NCBI RefSeq assembly: GCF_037975245.1
Contig: NC_092580.1
Location: 25,154,501 to 25,218,500, forward strand
DNA length: 64,000 nt
Direction: 5' to 3'
Source of the DNA: Apostichopus japonicus
Taxonomy: Eukaryota > Echinodermata > Holothuroidea > Aspidochirotida > Stichopodidae
This document shows positions 62,501-64,000 of this stretch, one piece after another. A program made the position numbers and the translations under genes. The number at the start of each line of letters is the position of its first letter. The stretch's first letter is position 1. The notes beneath the pieces were generated by a model. The model saw nothing but the letters and a program-made list of their open reading frames with translations. It had not been told where the DNA came from and ran no database searches.

Positions 62501-63479
62501 CATACTCAGCGTGAAGTATTTAATAAGCCCAATCAGGTGGATTTAACGAGTACCTGTTTAGGCTATTATACAAATACTGACGGAAGTATACCGTAAATTA
62601 CCAGGCCTATTAAGTACACCATCAAGTCGATAACCGGGCTTTCACAAAAACGGGATGGGTTCAGGGATGCTTGATTTACCATTATCACTGTTTTACAGGG
62701 GAAATTATCACCAATATAACCGAATAACCCAAAATAAAAGCTGCTTTTCTGAGTTTTTTAGGTTAAACTGATGACCATCTTATAGTTTACTTGAAGCATA
62801 CAGATGAAAATAATATTGTACTACGCATATCATATATCGTATACGATGGACGATTGTGTAAAACTAAGCATGCTTTAAGCGACCAATGTAAGTAACGCTC
62901 TCTAGAAATCGGCCCTGCTCTGCGTTTTAATTGCCAGATTATGTGAAACAATTACGGACATGCCATTTCTGCTAATACAATTTCACACATGTGACACGAA
63001 AGTTGATAGTTTTTGACATTTTAATGATGTTATCGTATAAAATTGCACTATATCAAGAGTTTATAACATAATTGTTTTCTTTCATGTACCCTTGCACTGT
63101 CTCTTGTTCCAATCATTACTAAATATAAACGCAGTTAGTCGATCCAATGTTTGGTACTGCTGTAACATGGCTTCTTCCAACGAAGCTGGTCATGTGACCA
63201 CTTGATCAATACTTTACTTTAAAAACATATAACATTCAATAAATTAAAAACACATAACGGCTTCGGATAATGGTTAAAAAAATGTAACATGATCAAGATC
63301 ACGTTGCCAACGTTTCCACAAACTGTAATATTAAAGTTCCGAGGTATTTTGCCGAATTTTAAAATGATTCCATTTCCGATTTCATGCTATCTTAAATAAT
63401 CTTTAATAAAGTGCCCGCTTCTCACCAAATTTTCTTTTCGACAGCCGTGAAGTTTCCCAATAGAATCTTGCAAACCCAA
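53534..63479 (-). CDS. Symmetric micro-exon gene encoding repeated ~18-residue modules (at least 21 exons, 5' end outside window)
   Basis: Exons 5'->3': 63479-63426, 62394-62341, 61353-61300, 61125-61072, 60904-60851, 60614-60561, 60210-60154, 59725-59678, 59349-59296, 58820-58767, 58385-58335, 57723-57667, 56969-56922, 56567-56505, 56214-56164, 55810-55757, 55391-55338, 54979-54926, 54521-54468, 53814-53761, 53590-53534 (TAA). Each is 48-63 bp (14 are exactly 54), has AG/GT borders and is phase 0; visible sum 377 codons. Modules share a loose pattern: first residue usually I/L/M/V, second often T/N/D, aromatic or Leu near 6, Ile/Leu near 10, a Lys-rich end. Examples: ITVEEFVAGTKFLLDEKK, IDFREAFKALCTEITSDK, ITKDELADALKICAGKNT. 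The I-T-x-x-E-F start recalls the end of an EF-hand loop and its exit helix, but no D-x-D-x-G calcium half-loop is present. It may be a degenerate EFCAB-type protein or a new family; function not assigned. Confidence 0.8.
61680..62060 (+). mobile_element. LINE reverse-transcriptase C-terminal remnant
   Basis: In three frames joined by a stop and shifts, the plus strand reads VVERVSTYKYLGYSISDLLG, then RLHNFRKLK, then FCKSVVDSILLSVGVHTWAV, in the order of the end of non-LTR reverse transcriptase domains (the FKYLG motif, then the Y-K-S-V-x-x-S-I-L region). It is decayed and lies antisense in the second visible intron of the micro-exon gene. Confidence 0.65.
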
Positions 63480-64000
63480 CTATACAATGTTTCAGGAAAA
63501 AAAATTGAAATTGTAGAAGAATTGCTCTTTATAATGCAAACTAAATTTTTAATGTAGAGAAGTATGCAAAGAGTAATATGAATAATAACAAAGTTTGTAT
63601 CAAAGACAATAGTTACAGTACAGCACAGCAAGACAAATCACTGTGACAATTTCAGTGCAAACCAGGATTTCATTATCAGTAATATTTTTGTGGCAACATC
63701 AGTAAACAATTTCCAATCAGATGCTTATGTTAGATGACGATTTTATTTACGACTTGAGAGAATATTAGAGCATATTTGCTTCAAGAAACTGGTTGCGTTT
63801 GCCTACTGCATTTCAAATAATTATATAAATTTTTCAATAGAGCAATGCATAATGTGAAAGCAAATAAATGTGTGCCTCTTATAACATCAATTTAATGACA
63901 AATCACTTGGTCACGTAAGCAGTTATTAAAATAAGACTTCAAGAGTCAATTTCCCCCCTCATACCTAAAGAGGGCTATAGGCTAGGTTCGTTGGCATGAA
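63480..64000. other. Upstream intron of the micro-exon gene, nothing further resolved
   Basis: The exon at 63479 begins after an AG acceptor, so the transcript continues upstream. No further 48-63-bp exon with good splice borders was found in the last 520 bp. Confidence 0.5.

Noticed and set aside
63120-63200. Extra micro-exon candidate in the first visible intron
   Set aside because: A frame after an AG exists but reaches TAA before any donor at the expected length.

Overview
The window is animal nuclear DNA: AT-rich, with genes split by GT-AG introns, long introns full of decayed repeats, and many short terminal-inverted-repeat elements. The gene set (PRPF18, RAD18, FBXO31, a somatomedin-B/family B2 receptor) together with the repeat types suggests an invertebrate deuterostome, most likely an echinoderm such as a sea cucumber. 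The species is inferred, not shown. Exon borders below were built by hand from splice motifs, reading phase and remembered family homology; no transcript or database search was available.

Layout. 1-2949 (+): the last four visible coding exons of PRPF18 (pre-mRNA splicing factor 18), with a 12-copy 42-bp minisatellite in its last intron. 2950-6771: tail-to-tail intergenic/3'UTR DNA with a 222-bp triplication and a near-perfect 33-bp palindrome. 6772-19474 (-): a complete 13-exon RAD18 (E3 ubiquitin ligase of post-replication repair), reconstructed to 646 codons, with one hAT-like element in an intron. 19475-23281: no gene, two more hAT-like elements and a cluster of the 8-mer TAGGCCTA. 23282-28534 (-): a three-exon SMB-domain, methuselah-like 7TM receptor whose signal peptide lies on a separate exon. 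28535-34147: repeats and an isolated RecQ-like helicase N-terminal exon bracketed by an inverted duplication. 34148-43381: a 9.2-kb foldback/Mutator-like element whose arms are arrays of about 179-bp units, with a 9-bp target duplication and a nested hAT-like element. 43635-52596 (+): a complete nine-exon FBXO31-like F-box gene of 398 codons, with a tRNA-derived SINE in an intron. 53534-63479 (-): a gene made of at least 21 tiny exons, 48-63 bp each and nearly all 54 bp, every one an exact number of codons and every junction phase 0, encoding short helix-like modules; its 5' end is beyond the window.

The genes do not form an operon or one pathway: RAD18 and FBXO31 both act in ubiquitin signalling linked to DNA damage, PRPF18 in splicing, and the receptor at the cell surface. 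The two most unusual items are the symmetric micro-exon gene at 53.5-63.5 kb and the giant foldback element at 34-43 kb.
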